A DNA stretch of 64,000 bases from Bog-950 sp044225825 (GTDB lineage: Bacteria > Bacteroidota > Bacteroidia > Chitinophagales > LD1), in the NCBI GenBank assembly GCA_044225825.1, contig JBGAIB010000011.1, positions 62,001 through 126,000 of the forward strand. The letters are read 5' to 3'. Positions 44,316 to 52,721 of the stretch are shown in pieces. The first letter of the stretch is position 1. The number at the start of each line of letters is the position of its first letter. The notes below the pieces were generated by a model. It saw only the letters and a program-made list of their open reading frames with translations. It searched no databases and was not told the origin of the DNA. Both the position numbers and the translations under genes were made by a program.

Positions 44316-46559
44316 CTAGGGTAAAATATACCTGAATCCCGCAAAGGCTTTAATGCCCTGGGTGGTTGTAAATCCATAAGTGGTATCAAAGCGGTAATTA
44401 TTGGGATTATCGATAGTAGTAAACCTGTTATAAGGGTCAAATGGACGTAACAGCGGGTCCTTTTGTATGAAGTTAAACAGGTTCTTTATACCTATATAAA
44501 GTTCCATACCCCGTTTAAATTTCTTGGTTAATTGTATGTTTTGTAAGGTATAAAAGGGCGATTTAGCAGCCCTGTAATCGCCGGGAACGGTAACAAGGTT
44601 CATGGGGGCCACCATCGTTCCTGTCCAGTCTATTGATAGTTGCGGAGCCGGGAAGTTATAGCTCAAATAAAAGTTGCCTACCACGGGCGGAACATGCGGT
44701 GGTGTGACCTTTTCTTTGTCTCCATCTTCCCCTTCTTCTAATTCATAGGTATGGGTATAGGTAAGGCCGATACCTACTTTCAGGGGATAGTTAAAGGTGA
44801 AATCGGCATTTAAACTAAACCCCGCGGCAGTAGTTCCGGTATTATTGGAGTAGGAGATAAGCGTTGGATCGGTATCGTAATCTGTTTCAATAAAGTTAAA
44901 GAAGTAGGTATAAAAGGCACTCGCATCAATGGCCAGTATACCTCCTTTTAACTCCTGCACACGTGTATAATTAGCAGTGGCATTTACAGCTACCTCCGCC
45001 TTCAGCGGCGATTCAATTTCAACCGTACGCGAGCCATTCATAGCGCCAAAGCCCTCGTTCAGTACATTAGGGGTACGGTAGCCCGTTCCCCCCGAAATGC
45101 GCAGGATGTTTTTTTCATCTCTGCTATTCCACTTATAACCGGCCCGGGGCATTATTACCGGACCACTATTGCTGCTATAGTCAAAGCGCGCACCAACCAA
45201 CAGGGTGTTCGATGGATTTATACGTATCTCATCTTCCATAAACAAGCCTCCTATGTGTGACAGCCGGTTATACCCCGAAGCATCCGGATCGGAGAGCGTA
45301 GTGTTATCGGCAAAATAGAGTGCCCTGTATGATGCCCCAATCAGCATTTCATTCATCCGGTCTACCTTTTTGGTCCAGGTTAATTGTGCAAACCCGGTAT
45401 GTTGTATGCCGTGGTATGGGGTAAAGCCGTAATTACCGTCCTGCTTATGCCCGCTGTAGTCCAGCAACAGCAGTATTTTTTCGCTTCCCGGTAATTGATA
45501 TTGAAGGCCTGTTTGCCATTGGTGCGTAGTAACCGCTTCGCTGTAAAAGCGGGTGCTGCCCCTCCATTCCGAAGGGAGGTTCTTTTCACCTGCAAAGCGG
45601 TCCTCATACAAGTAGCGTAAATAGAAATTAGCGGTTTTACTGTCAGTACGTGCCAGGCTCCATTTATTATAGGCATTTACACGGTGTATAAGAGGTATAT
45701 CCGTAAAGTTATCGTTATTCAAATCCCAACGGTATTCGCTGTTCTCGGTACTAAGTGCAAACAACGAGGCTACTTTTTTAGTTTTAAAAGAGGCGCTGAA
45801 AGCAGTATTGGCTTCCAGCATCGAAGTAAGCGACACATCTGCTGTAAAGCGCGGCGCAGTAAATGGGTTCCTTGTCTTTATATTCACCACCCCGGCTATC
45901 GCATCCGAACCGTAAATAGTACTCGCAGCACCTTTTACCACTTCTACTTTATCTATCAAACTAACCGGAAATGCATTTAATGCATAGATACCCGCCAGGC
46001 CACCCATAGCAGGAATACCGTCTATTACATACATAGTGTAGTTGCCTTCCAGTCCGTTAATCTGTACATCGGTGGTATTTGAAACGCCATTGTCAACGTC
46101 CGCAAACAGTCCATTAACCCCTTGTAGCGCATCAAATAAATTGCTGGTGGGGTTACGCTGAAAATATTTGGCAGAATACACTTCCACGGGTGTAACACTC
46201 TGCAGTTTACTCACCTCTTTCAAGTTACCTGTTACTACCAGTTCCTTCAAGCGCGAGTTAAGCGGGGTTAACTCCAACTGAATAGTAGTAGTGCTACCGG
46301 CTGTAATAATTACTTCGTTTTGCTGGTTTTCGTAGCCTACATAACTAACGCGCAACTGGTAGATGCCCGCCGGAATGTTGCTTATGAAAAAACTACCTGT
46401 ACTATCGGCCTGCGTGGTAAAAGCGGTTTTAAGCAACGCAATGGTCGCAAATTCCAGTGGTTGTTTATCATAAGTAACAGTGCCCCTTAACGTGCCACCC
46501 TGCGCCCATGTAACAAGCGGAGTTAACAACAAAGCAAACCACAGAAAGGGGAATTTCAT
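44316..46559 (-). CDS. TonB-dependent outer-membrane receptor
   Basis: A 747-aa receptor. Signal peptide (ending TWAQGG), a carboxypeptidase-like regulatory domain (about 22-100: GTLRGTVTYDKQPLEFATIA ... YVGYENQQNE), the plug domain (about 110-225: VTPVEVYSAKYFQRNPTSNL ... VEVVKGAASTIYGSDAIAGVVNI) and a 22-strand barrel to the C-terminal FRYILP. No SusD partner is adjacent, so it is more like a metal/cobalamin/siderophore receptor than a glycan SusC. The substrate cannot be read; no B12 riboswitch is visible in the leader. Confidence 0.9.
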   Translation of the reverse strand: MKFPFLWFALLLTPLVTWAQGGTLRGTVTYDKQPLEFATIALLKTAFTTQADSTGSFFISNIPAGIYQLRVSYVGYENQQNEVIITAGSTTTIQLELTPLNSRLKELVVTGNLKEVSKLQSVTPVEVYSAKYFQRNPTSNLFDALQGVNGLFADVDNGVSNTTDVQINGLEGNYTMYVIDGIPAMGGLAGIYALNAFPVSLIDKVEVVKGAASTIYGSDAIAGVVNIKTRNPFTAPRFTADVSLTSMLEANTAFSASFKTKKVASLFALSTENSEYRWDLNNDNFTDIPLIHRVNAYNKWSLARTDSKTANFYLRYLYEDRFAGEKNLPSEWRGSTRFYSEAVTTHQWQTGLQYQLPGSEKILLLLDYSGHKQDGNYGFTPYHGIQHTGFAQLTWTKKVDRMNEMLIGASYRALYFADNTTLSDPDASGYNRLSHIGGLFMEDEIRINPSNTLLVGARFDYSSNSGPVIMPRAGYKWNSRDEKNILRISGGTGYRTPNVLNEGFGAMNGSRTVEIESPLKAEVAVNATANYTRVQELKGGILAIDASAFYTYFFNFIETDYDTDPTLISYSNNTGTTAAGFSLNADFTFNYPLKVGIGLTYTHTYELEEGEDGDKEKVTPPHVPPVVGNFYLSYNFPAPQLSIDWTGTMVAPMNLVTVPGDYRAAKSPFYTLQNIQLTKKFKRGMELYIGIKNLFNFIQKDPLLRPFDPYNRFTTIDNPNNYRFDTTYGFTTTQGIKAFAGFRYILP

Positions 46560-46706
46560 GACATGAAAATAAGCGCAGAAAGCAGACTTGTCAAAAAAGC
46601 AGATGTGTGGAAGGCCTGAAAATGAATGAAAAGGCCGTAGAAACGCTACTTAAATGACCATGCCGAATTTTTTTTGCGAATAATGCACACATTTTTTTTT
46701 TAGGGT

Positions 46707-46736
46707 TTTGAGATTTTGTAACCGTTTCTATATTTG
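46707..46736 (+). promoter_or_regulatory. Promoter for tRNA-Gly/tRNA-Leu
   Basis: TTTG (46707-46710), an 18-nt spacer and TATATTTG (46729-46736) make a full Bacteroidota consensus promoter. A small hairpin (CCCCGTT/AACGGGG type, 46741-46757) lies in the leader before tRNA-Gly. Confidence 0.75.
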
Positions 46737-46777
46737 CAGTCCCGTTAGCGAAACGGGGTTAGTTCTTTAAAACAAAT

Positions 46778-46850
46778 GCGGGAGTAGCTCAGTTGGTAGA
46801 GCGCCACCTTGCCAAGGTGGAGGTCGCGGGTTCGAGCCTCGTCTCCCGCT
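46778..46850 (+). tRNA. tRNA-Gly (anticodon GCC)
   Basis: Acceptor GCGGGAG/CTCCCGC with discriminator T. D arm GCTC...GAGC. Anticodon stem CCACC/GGTGG with loop TTGCCAA, so the anticodon is GCC. T arm CGCGG GTTCGAG CCTCG. CCA is not encoded, unlike the tRNA-Ala and tRNA-Leu here. Confidence 0.93.
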
Positions 46851-46860
46851 CTAAATCGAA

Positions 46861-46886
46861 AAGGGCGATTCTATCGCCCTTTTTTA
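46861..46886 (+). terminator. Terminator after tRNA-Gly
   Basis: AAGGGCGAT/ATCGCCCTT stem with a TCT loop and a six-T tail. It separates tRNA-Gly from tRNA-Leu. Confidence 0.8.
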
Positions 46887-46924
46887 TTTTGGGCAGTGCA
46901 TTAGCACTATCTTTATAACCACAC

Positions 46925-47013
46925 GCCGTGGTGGTGGAACTGGTAGACACGCAGGACTTAAAATCCTGTGAGCCTCAAAGCTCGTGCGGGTTCGATTCCC
47001 GCCCGCGGTACCA
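46925..47013 (+). tRNA. tRNA-Leu (anticodon TAA), CCA encoded
   Basis: A class II tRNA with the long variable arm (TGAGCCTCAAAGCTCG). Anticodon stem CAGGA/TCCTG and loop CTTAAAA give anticodon TAA. T arm GCGGG TTCGATT CCCGC is followed by the acceptor 3' strand, discriminator A and an encoded CCA. The acceptor stem has a G1-U72 and a T5-G68 wobble. It is the likely integration site of the serine-recombinase element that begins immediately downstream. Confidence 0.92.
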
Positions 47014-48616
47014 ACGGGGAATTTCTCTTTTTCAAAGGAGAGTTCCCCGTTTTCTTTTTGTCCAAAACCCGCGCTGCTGCTGCGATTGAGAAGATTATAG
47101 TATTGACTTTAGTGGTTCGATAATCCCCATTTTTGAGGTTATAGACTATTCCTTCGGGAAAAATAGCCTTTTGTAGCATCTGCCTGCATTCCAAATCTCC
47201 TGAAACCCACGCCTGGCTTAGGTTCTGGCACAATCCCAAAGAAAAATTTATAAACTCTTGTCGGTTCGATAATTCCTGAGGCTTCCTTAGCATATCGTGC
47301 TGGATTTGTGAGATGCTTTCTGCGTATTTAGCGCGGTGTTTTTGATAGGTTGCACTATCAATTAAATCATCTATAAATTTTTCCTCAAGGCTTTCAAGCT
47401 GTTTATTAAGCGTACCTAGCCTTTTGTCCAATTCGCTTCTTTCCGAGTTTGTATTCTTGTAAGCAGTATCGAACATGTATTCCATTTGCCGCTTGAGCGG
47501 GGTAAAATGCTTCTTCGAAATTTCGAAACTTGATAACAACGAAACAAACTCATCGTGCATGCTTTTAGCGCTCTTATTGCACTTGCAACCTTTAGTATTG
47601 CATTTGTAGTAGTATAAACCTTTCTTTTTTACAAGGTATGCAGTCCATTTGGTAGAGCATTTGTCGCAAACTATAAAGTGCTTAAGTGGCGTATTTTCAT
47701 TTTCTCTTTTATAGTCGTAGTGACTTGGTTTGGATTCTGCTAAAACTTCATTGGCCCTTAAAAACGTATCAACTGAAACCAACGCAGGCCATTTACCATC
47801 AACAATTTTATCACCTAACATCTTGTTAGATAATTTACCGCAGTAAACAAGATTTCTGAAGATCCGGCTAAGTTGCTTCTCACGTATTTTGAATCCTAGC
47901 TTGGCTAGCTTTGTTGCTATCTCAGAAGACTTCATGTTTTGGTGCGCCTTCCATTTAAAGGCTAGCTGTATAGCTCTTCCGGTTTTATTAATGGTTAATA
48001 CCGTATCACCATCGATATTTTGCTGGTCGTAGCCAAGTGGAGCTTTTCCAATGATATAACCCTTTTCATATTTTTGCTTCATTCCCCTTATGGTTCTCTC
48101 GCTTCGCTGCCGGTTGTCAAAGTTCGCCCATAAGAATTGCATGTCCTGCTGTAAAACGCCAACCGATGTTTGCGTGTCGAATGGTGCATTTGCCGCAATT
48201 ACCCGAATACCCTGCTTTCGCAGCCTATCAACCAAGTGAATAGCTTCGGCCCCTGACCTGCTGAACCGGTCGTGATCAGAAACAATGATGTATTTTATAT
48301 TTTCCTTGGATTGCTTAATGTAGCTGAGCATTCGTTGAAATTCTTTCCGTTCATCGGTGGCCGCTGATTCATAAACACCACCAAACTCTGCAACTATCGG
48401 GATGCGCTCATTCGAAGAAAATCGTTTAATAGTCTTGCTCTGCGATTCAAGGCTTCCGTTATTTTCAAATTGTTCTTTTGAAGAAACCCTTGAATAGGAA
48501 ACTGCTACCTCGTCACCCTTGCTTTGTACAGGTAAATTCTCAGGACGGATAAATTGTTTAAGTAGCTCTGAGTTTTCATTCGCTTTCTGATTCCTGGATT
48601 TGTTTACTGTGATCAT
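46958..48616 (-). CDS. Large serine recombinase (integrase)
   Basis: A 552-aa large serine recombinase. The resolvase domain (about 36-185) contains the catalytic serine S45 in SYSRVSSKEQ. A recombinase domain follows (about 195-290: KAPLGYDQQ ... GRAIQLAFKW). A zinc ribbon (about 315-350) has C-x2-C in FIVCDKCSTKW and C-x4-C-x-C in KCNTKGCKC. A coiled coil (about 385-450) follows, the layout of phage and integrative-element integrases. The last about 20 residues (...RAGIEPARALRLTGF) are the antisense reading of the tRNA-Leu 3' half and its terminator, with the stop inside the tRNA. Integration at this tRNA is therefore likely. It forms the left edge of an accessory region. Confidence 0.9.
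   Translation of the reverse strand: MITVNKSRNQKANENSELLKQFIRPENLPVQSKGDEVAVSYSRVSSKEQFENNGSLESQSKTIKRFSSNERIPIVAEFGGVYESAATDERKEFQRMLSYIKQSKENIKYIIVSDHDRFSRSGAEAIHLVDRLRKQGIRVIAANAPFDTQTSVGVLQQDMQFLWANFDNRQRSERTIRGMKQKYEKGYIIGKAPLGYDQQNIDGDTVLTINKTGRAIQLAFKWKAHQNMKSSEIATKLAKLGFKIREKQLSRIFRNLVYCGKLSNKMLGDKIVDGKWPALVSVDTFLRANEVLAESKPSHYDYKRENENTPLKHFIVCDKCSTKWTAYLVKKKGLYYYKCNTKGCKCNKSAKSMHDEFVSLLSSFEISKKHFTPLKRQMEYMFDTAYKNTNSERSELDKRLGTLNKQLESLEEKFIDDLIDSATYQKHRAKYAESISQIQHDMLRKPQELSNRQEFINFSLGLCQNLSQAWVSGDLECRQMLQKAIFPEGIVYNLKNGDYRTTKVNTIIFSIAAAARVLDKKKTGNSPLKKRNSPLVPRAGIEPARALRLTGF
47013..47056 (+). terminator. tRNA-Leu terminator hairpin inside the recombinase 3' end
   Basis: AACGGGGAA pairs with TTCCCCGTT across a 20-nt loop with further pairing, followed by TTCTTTTT. 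It overlaps, antisense, the last codons of the recombinase reading frame. Confidence 0.7.
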
Positions 48617-48755
48617 ATAACTTTATAAATAGTAGTGAAACATTTTTTAATTGCTGTAAATAAACAAGGCATTCCTGTTCAGATAAATCCTGGAAGCCCT
48701 CCATATCTTTTAATTCCTCGACAGTTAATTCTGTCTTGCCTGTCCTTTTTGGCAT
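48576..48755 (-). CDS. Small helical protein upstream of the recombinase
   Basis: A 59-aa frame starting ATG at 48755 (MPKRTGKTELTVEELKDMEG) and ending TGA at 48578-48576. It is rich in E/L/K with amphipathic helices (LSEQECLVYLQQLKNVSLLF), as expected for a genuine small protein. It overlaps the recombinase start by 41 bp, which suggests coupling. A competing 60-aa frame at 48679-48861 has an ATGA overlap with the preceding gene but a less protein-like composition. Small helical ORFs of this kind often sit beside integrases as directionality or regulatory factors; the role here is unknown. Confidence 0.5.
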   Translation of the reverse strand: MPKRTGKTELTVEELKDMEGFQDLSEQECLVYLQQLKNVSLLFIKLYDHSKQIQESESE

Positions 48756-48857
48756 AGGAAAACTGGATAAGCGGTACGAATTCCGGGCTTCGGAAATTCA
48801 TCCTGATATTTAACCTTGGAACTGAGGTTGTCAGATTCGTTATCATATTATAATAGC

Positions 48858-49820
48858 TCATTGGCCAAGTTGTTTAAGTATCTTCTTAGTATAATATGCC
48901 CCTCCACCTTTTGTTGCTTTATAAGAGATTTGCTGGTAATCCTTTAATAGGATGGTATTGCGGACTGTAGCAAATTCTTCTGCGGAAAGGGCTTTTTCTT
49001 TCTCTATGTGATAGGAAACCGGTTTTATCCCTTTTTTATCAAAATGTATTTCAAGGGTTTTAATTTGCCCTTTGCGGATAACCGTGAATAACTCTTCTTC
49101 TGCCCTGCTTAGTTTTCCTGTTGCCAACTGTCTGGAAACAAGTTGCTCATCGTTAATAAACCGACGGATGTAGCGCATTAGCGGAATCTCAATAAAGACT
49201 TCGTCAGTAAACCGGTTGCTACGTTTTTCATCATAGAGATAAGGTGGTTTGGGAACATCCGTTTCTTTGCTAATCACCAGGTCGACTAGTTTATCCCTTC
49301 TGATAAAAAGCCTAGTGCTTAGTCTTTGAAACAAGTCCTGAAATACCCGAAACTCAAATCCGTACACCTTAAATCCCGGAATATCCCTTTTTAGTCCTTC
49401 GACATCATCTAACTTCATATTGGCAATGACCGCTTCCAAATCTTCATTTCCAGGGTATTTGAATTTTTGATATGCTTTAAGCCATGATACATGCAAAGAA
49501 GAATCTCTTTCATGCCAACAGTTCTCCATCAAAAAATTAAGGTGTGGGTTATAACGCACACCTAATTCACGCAAATCAGTTAGAAGCATAAACCAAATGG
49601 CTTCATAATAACTCAACCGCACTTTCTTATTATATAGTATAGGATTATTAAGCGTAGGCGGTATCAACTGCTGTGCTTTCCAGTCGCTGTATATTTTCGC
49701 ACTAATGCCCAAATCTCGAATCTCAAACACTCTCTCTTTGAGTGCAAAAAACATTTCCCCTGCATGGCCCGAATCATTGAACTTAATTGAGGAATACTCT
49801 AGAAAATTATTTTTATCCAT
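48858..49820 (-). CDS. Mobile-element protein with MerR-like N-terminal HTH (unknown)
   Basis: A 320-aa protein. Residues about 25-80 (ALKERVFEIRDLGISAKIYS ... VRLSYYEAIWFMLLTDLREL) resemble the MerR-type helix-turn-helix plus wing followed by a dimer helix. The remaining 240 residues match nothing I know. It is transcribed divergently from the 340-aa gene at 49875 across 54 bp of overlapping promoters. Its position next to the integrase suggests an element regulator or replication/excision factor. Its sequence is richer in A/T than the core genome genes. Confidence 0.7.
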   Translation of the reverse strand: MDKNNFLEYSSIKFNDSGHAGEMFFALKERVFEIRDLGISAKIYSDWKAQQLIPPTLNNPILYNKKVRLSYYEAIWFMLLTDLRELGVRYNPHLNFLMENCWHERDSSLHVSWLKAYQKFKYPGNEDLEAVIANMKLDDVEGLKRDIPGFKVYGFEFRVFQDLFQRLSTRLFIRRDKLVDLVISKETDVPKPPYLYDEKRSNRFTDEVFIEIPLMRYIRRFINDEQLVSRQLATGKLSRAEEELFTVIRKGQIKTLEIHFDKKGIKPVSYHIEKEKALSAEEFATVRNTILLKDYQQISYKATKGGGAYYTKKILKQLGQ

Positions 49821-49826
49821 TTTAGG

Positions 49827-49875
49827 TATATTTGAAATTTATTACAAAAATAGAATAAAAATAATTACCACCAAA
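49827..49875. promoter_or_regulatory. Back-to-back overlapping promoters between element genes
   Basis: Minus strand: TTTG (49875-49872), 19-nt spacer, TATTTTTG (49852-49845), a full consensus for the 320-aa gene. Plus strand: TATATTTG (49827-49834), a -7 element for the 340-aa gene 40 bp downstream, without a clear -33. The two cannot be occupied independently, so expression of the divergent genes is probably mutually exclusive or jointly regulated. Confidence 0.6.
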
Positions 49876-50897
49876 TGGCCGAAAACGCAACTATAATAAG
49901 GAAGGTAAGTAACTTAAAAGTTAACTATGATACTCTCGACCTGAACACTGCTGATGTTTGGGCCTACGAGTTTGCATTAACTAAAGGGGCCAATGAACAT
50001 TCTTTATATGCTATGCTGATCGAAACCATTGAGCCGCTAATTTCCCAAAAGTGTAAACCTTTCCTAACCCACAGCGAAGCAAAAAGCAACAATGCGTATG
50101 TCATTGGTTATTCTCAGCGCTATGCATACCGGCAAACAGATTACTTCATGTGGGATGACGATTACTTCGATTATCGGGAAAACTTGATAATAAGATATGC
50201 GGAGGTTGAAGCTAAAGACTTTGCTCTTATTTTTGCTTTAAAATTGCGCCAGTACCATGATAATCTGACCGCCTTGGATAAGTTCCTTTATCACCAGTTG
50301 GAAACCAACTTCAATTCCAACCTAGAGGACTTTATTATTTTCCTAAAGGGGATACTGATCCAGTATCCGGAATTTCTTGGGCCGAAATTTGAAAAGAAAA
50401 TCTTTCAATGGAGAGAAGACTTCAATCCATTGGCTGTGATCCAAACAGGGCAGTTTGCTATTTTGAACGACCCTGACTATTGGACTCCGATCATGTTACT
50501 AATCAATGATGAACGTACACGTACTTTTTTCTCGTTCCTTTACCAGGAACGAACCAATGCAGGTAAACCCTTTTTGGAAAAGAAAGAATTTGATCTTCTT
50601 TTCCGGTTTGGCTTAAAAGTGCCCCCTATACCGCTGCCCAAGAAATTTAAGTTGCATACCACGCCGCAGTATCGAAAATCAATAATTGAAAGTTGTACTT
50701 ACTTGTTCTATGAGCGTTATTCCGCCAACCTAAAAAATAAGATAGCTTTTCTGCGGTTTCTGGCTTATCAGTTAGAGGATTTTTCCCACATTAAGGAAGA
50801 AAAAGATATTAAAAACTGGGGTAAAAACTTTACCAAAAGAAAGCTGAAGATGAACCTGCCTTTTGATATTCAAAGGTACTTTGAACTAGTAAAATAA
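49875..50897 (+). CDS. Unrecognised mobile-element protein
   Basis: A 340-aa soluble protein with no signal peptide. It is aromatic- and charge-rich (YSQRYAYRQTDYFMWDDDYF), with alternating helical segments, and no catalytic motif I can name. It is followed by the phased TACGR repeat array (50910-50986). That array would suit a replication initiator or DNA-binding partner, but this is context only. It is divergent from the MerR-like gene. Confidence 0.65.
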   Translation: MAENATIIRKVSNLKVNYDTLDLNTADVWAYEFALTKGANEHSLYAMLIETIEPLISQKCKPFLTHSEAKSNNAYVIGYSQRYAYRQTDYFMWDDDYFDYRENLIIRYAEVEAKDFALIFALKLRQYHDNLTALDKFLYHQLETNFNSNLEDFIIFLKGILIQYPEFLGPKFEKKIFQWREDFNPLAVIQTGQFAILNDPDYWTPIMLLINDERTRTFFSFLYQERTNAGKPFLEKKEFDLLFRFGLKVPPIPLPKKFKLHTTPQYRKSIIESCTYLFYERYSANLKNKIAFLRFLAYQLEDFSHIKEEKDIKNWGKNFTKRKLKMNLPFDIQRYFELVK

Positions 50898-50909
50898 TTG
50901 TTTGTTTTT

Positions 50910-50986
50910 TACGACTTAGGGAACTTTCTTACGACATAGCCGGTAAATTTTACGACTTCCTACGGTCATCATCTCTATTCTACGGT
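50910..50986 (+). repeat. Helically phased TACGAC/TACGG repeat array
   Basis: TACGAC at 50910, 50930 and 50951 and TACGG at 50961 and 50981; start-to-start distances are 20, 21, 10 and 20 bp. These are multiples of one helical turn, so all five present the same DNA face. It is located between the 340-aa gene and the zinc-finger-like gene at 51060. This is typical of iterons or cooperative operators. Confidence 0.65.
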
Positions 50987-51059
50987 TTGATTGAGGCCAC
51001 GAATACCCTGGGCTAACTTGGATTCCATTAGTAAGTTATTCTTCACTTAAAAACATAAC

Positions 51060-51425
51060 ATGGAAAAGCAAATGGGCTATTGTGAGTATTGCGGAGAGGA
51101 TTTCGAACAGGAGCATGGGAATTCGCGGTATTGCTGTGATGAGCACCGCTACCTTGCCCGGAAATTCAGACAGGGTGAGAGATATAACGGAATAAGTTCG
51201 CTGCTTCCTATCCTTTACCACAATCATCATCTATTAGAAAAATTATCCTACAAGAAGCAAGACAGTTTCAGCGCCGAAGAACTGGAGGCTGAAGGCCTTG
51301 ATTTTTCACTATTCAGGAGGCTGTATCCGGAGCGCACTAATCGCGAATGGATTCGCCTTGATTTTGGTACTTACTTTCTCGATTCGACAGACAATTTTCA
51401 AACTTTTAAATTAAACAAAAAATGA
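51060..51425 (+). CDS. Small zinc-finger-like protein
   Basis: A 121-aa protein. The N-terminal cysteine/histidine pattern C-E-Y-C-G-E-D-F ... Y-C-C-D-E-H-R resembles a treble-clef zinc finger (C-x2-C ... C-x3-H) of the kind seen in DUF2116/MYND-like small proteins. The C-terminal 70 residues are helical. It is co-transcribed with the next gene (4-bp overlap). It is a member of the mobile element; function unknown. Confidence 0.7.
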   Translation: MEKQMGYCEYCGEDFEQEHGNSRYCCDEHRYLARKFRQGERYNGISSLLPILYHNHHLLEKLSYKKQDSFSAEELEAEGLDFSLFRRLYPERTNREWIRLDFGTYFLDSTDNFQTFKLNKK

Positions 51426-51640
51426 AACCAAGACCAGGAACGCTATCCGATCTTAAGACACCTGATTTAAAGCCTCAGGATAAAAACAATACTACTGATA
51501 ACGGCTCTGTAAAGGCCGCCCTTTTGTTAACTGCTATACTTTTAGTAGCCAGTAATGCGGGGTGGATTCTATATATGGATAACCAACAAAAGAAGATGAA
51601 TGAATTGCTTATCGCCCGTAACAAAAAGCGGACGAGCTAA
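51422..51640 (+). CDS. Small single-pass membrane protein
   Basis: A 72-aa protein with a polar N-terminus (MKPRPGTLSDLKTPDLKPQD), one membrane helix (about 31-51) and a short basic tail (NKKRTS). Its ATG overlaps the preceding stop. No homologue is recognised. Confidence 0.6.
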   Translation: MKPRPGTLSDLKTPDLKPQDKNNTTDNGSVKAALLLTAILLVASNAGWILYMDNQQKKMNELLIARNKKRTS

Positions 51641-51687
51641 AGCAGGCCTAAGCCTGGTTTTTATTAACTCACTTAAACTTATCGATA

Positions 51688-51909
51688 ATGAACGATATTA
51701 AATCAAATTCAGAAAGATATAAGAGGCAGAATATTTCTGACCGCGTTAAAAAGGCTTACTCTGATATTAAACAGAATAAGGCGGTAAAAGTCGTTACAGT
51801 TGCCGTTGTAGCAGTAGCTGGTTTATTTGCCATTGGTGGATTATTCCGGGTTCTGGCCTGGGTCACTACCGGGTGGAACCAGCTTACAGCGGCACTCTCT
51901 ACTATATAA
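51688..51909 (+). CDS. Small membrane protein
   Basis: A 73-aa protein. The amphipathic basic N-terminus (MNDIKSNSERYKRQNISDRV) is followed by a hydrophobic Val/Ala-rich helix (about 35-52) and a second short hydrophobic stretch. It lies 47 bp after the previous gene, probably in the same transcript. Unrecognised. Confidence 0.6.
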   Translation: MNDIKSNSERYKRQNISDRVKKAYSDIKQNKAVKVVTVAVVAVAGLFAIGGLFRVLAWVTTGWNQLTAALSTI

Positions 51910-52397
51910 GCTAATCTATAATATAGGTTAGTACTTGCTGCTTACCGGTTGTAATGCAGACAAGGATAGCTATTGGTTCGACAGCGCAAGGTTGCCGGCC
52001 AATTTGCTATGTACATTACTCTCCTTCCTTAGTGGCTATACATGCCGCTTACTTCTTTATGCAAAAAGATATACAAATTTCAATCCCGCCGACAGTCCCC
52101 ATAATCACGCATTGTACAGCTTCCGTTGACCCGCTTTTGGGCTGTTTTATATCTACCGACTAAACAAGAATGTTTGTTTTTAATTCAAAATAATATTCAA
52201 TGCAGCTGGAATTTTTCAGATTAAAACGGGTGATTCTCGATTAATTCTTGAATGAACCAAAGAAGTCAGGTTTTGTTCAAAAGAGGCTGCATGATTCCGG
52301 CAAACCCTATGTTATTCTAGAATATTACAGAACAGTCTGTATTAATTCAACATAGTCCGATCAACTTTATAATACTCTGAATAATTACGGAATAAGT

Positions 52398-52449
52398 CCT
52401 ATTTCTCTATATAATTCCGGAATATTCCGGAATTATATAGAGAAATAGG
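52398..52449. repeat. 52-bp perfect palindrome
   Basis: Each 26-nt arm starts CCTATTTCTCTATATAATTC and ends with CGGAAT at the centre of symmetry (between 52423 and 52424). No mismatch and no spacer are present. The core contains two TTCCGGAA octamers. It can extrude as a cruciform or bind dimers at both half sites. Confidence 0.9.
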
Positions 52450-52721
52450 GAGTAGTATTGAGAAATTCAGAAAAGTATTCAATAGTTCAGATTAATAAAT
52501 AGTGTTTCTGATAAATCTGAAATTGTTCATCATGTTCCAGATTTTGCACAACCGCAATACTTTACATTATGTAAACTAAAAACGATATCCTACATTCGTT
52601 TCCGAAACAAAAACCAGACTATAGACAAAAGAAAAGGTAACTAAACCTCTTATTAAATAACAGCGTTAGCTGTATTTTCTTCTCAGACGAAACCGCGAAA
52701 TTCAACTAAAAGGAGAGAATA

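Noticed and set aside
48679..48861. 60-aa minus-strand frame with an ATGA overlap to the 320-aa gene
   Set aside because: Composition (many R, N and P, no helical pattern) is poor, and it overlaps the more protein-like 59-aa frame at 48576-48755 in another phase.
51935..52163. Two overlapping plus-strand frames of 64 and 69 aa
   Set aside because: They overlap in different phases, have no ribosome-binding site, and their sequences look like translated non-coding DNA.
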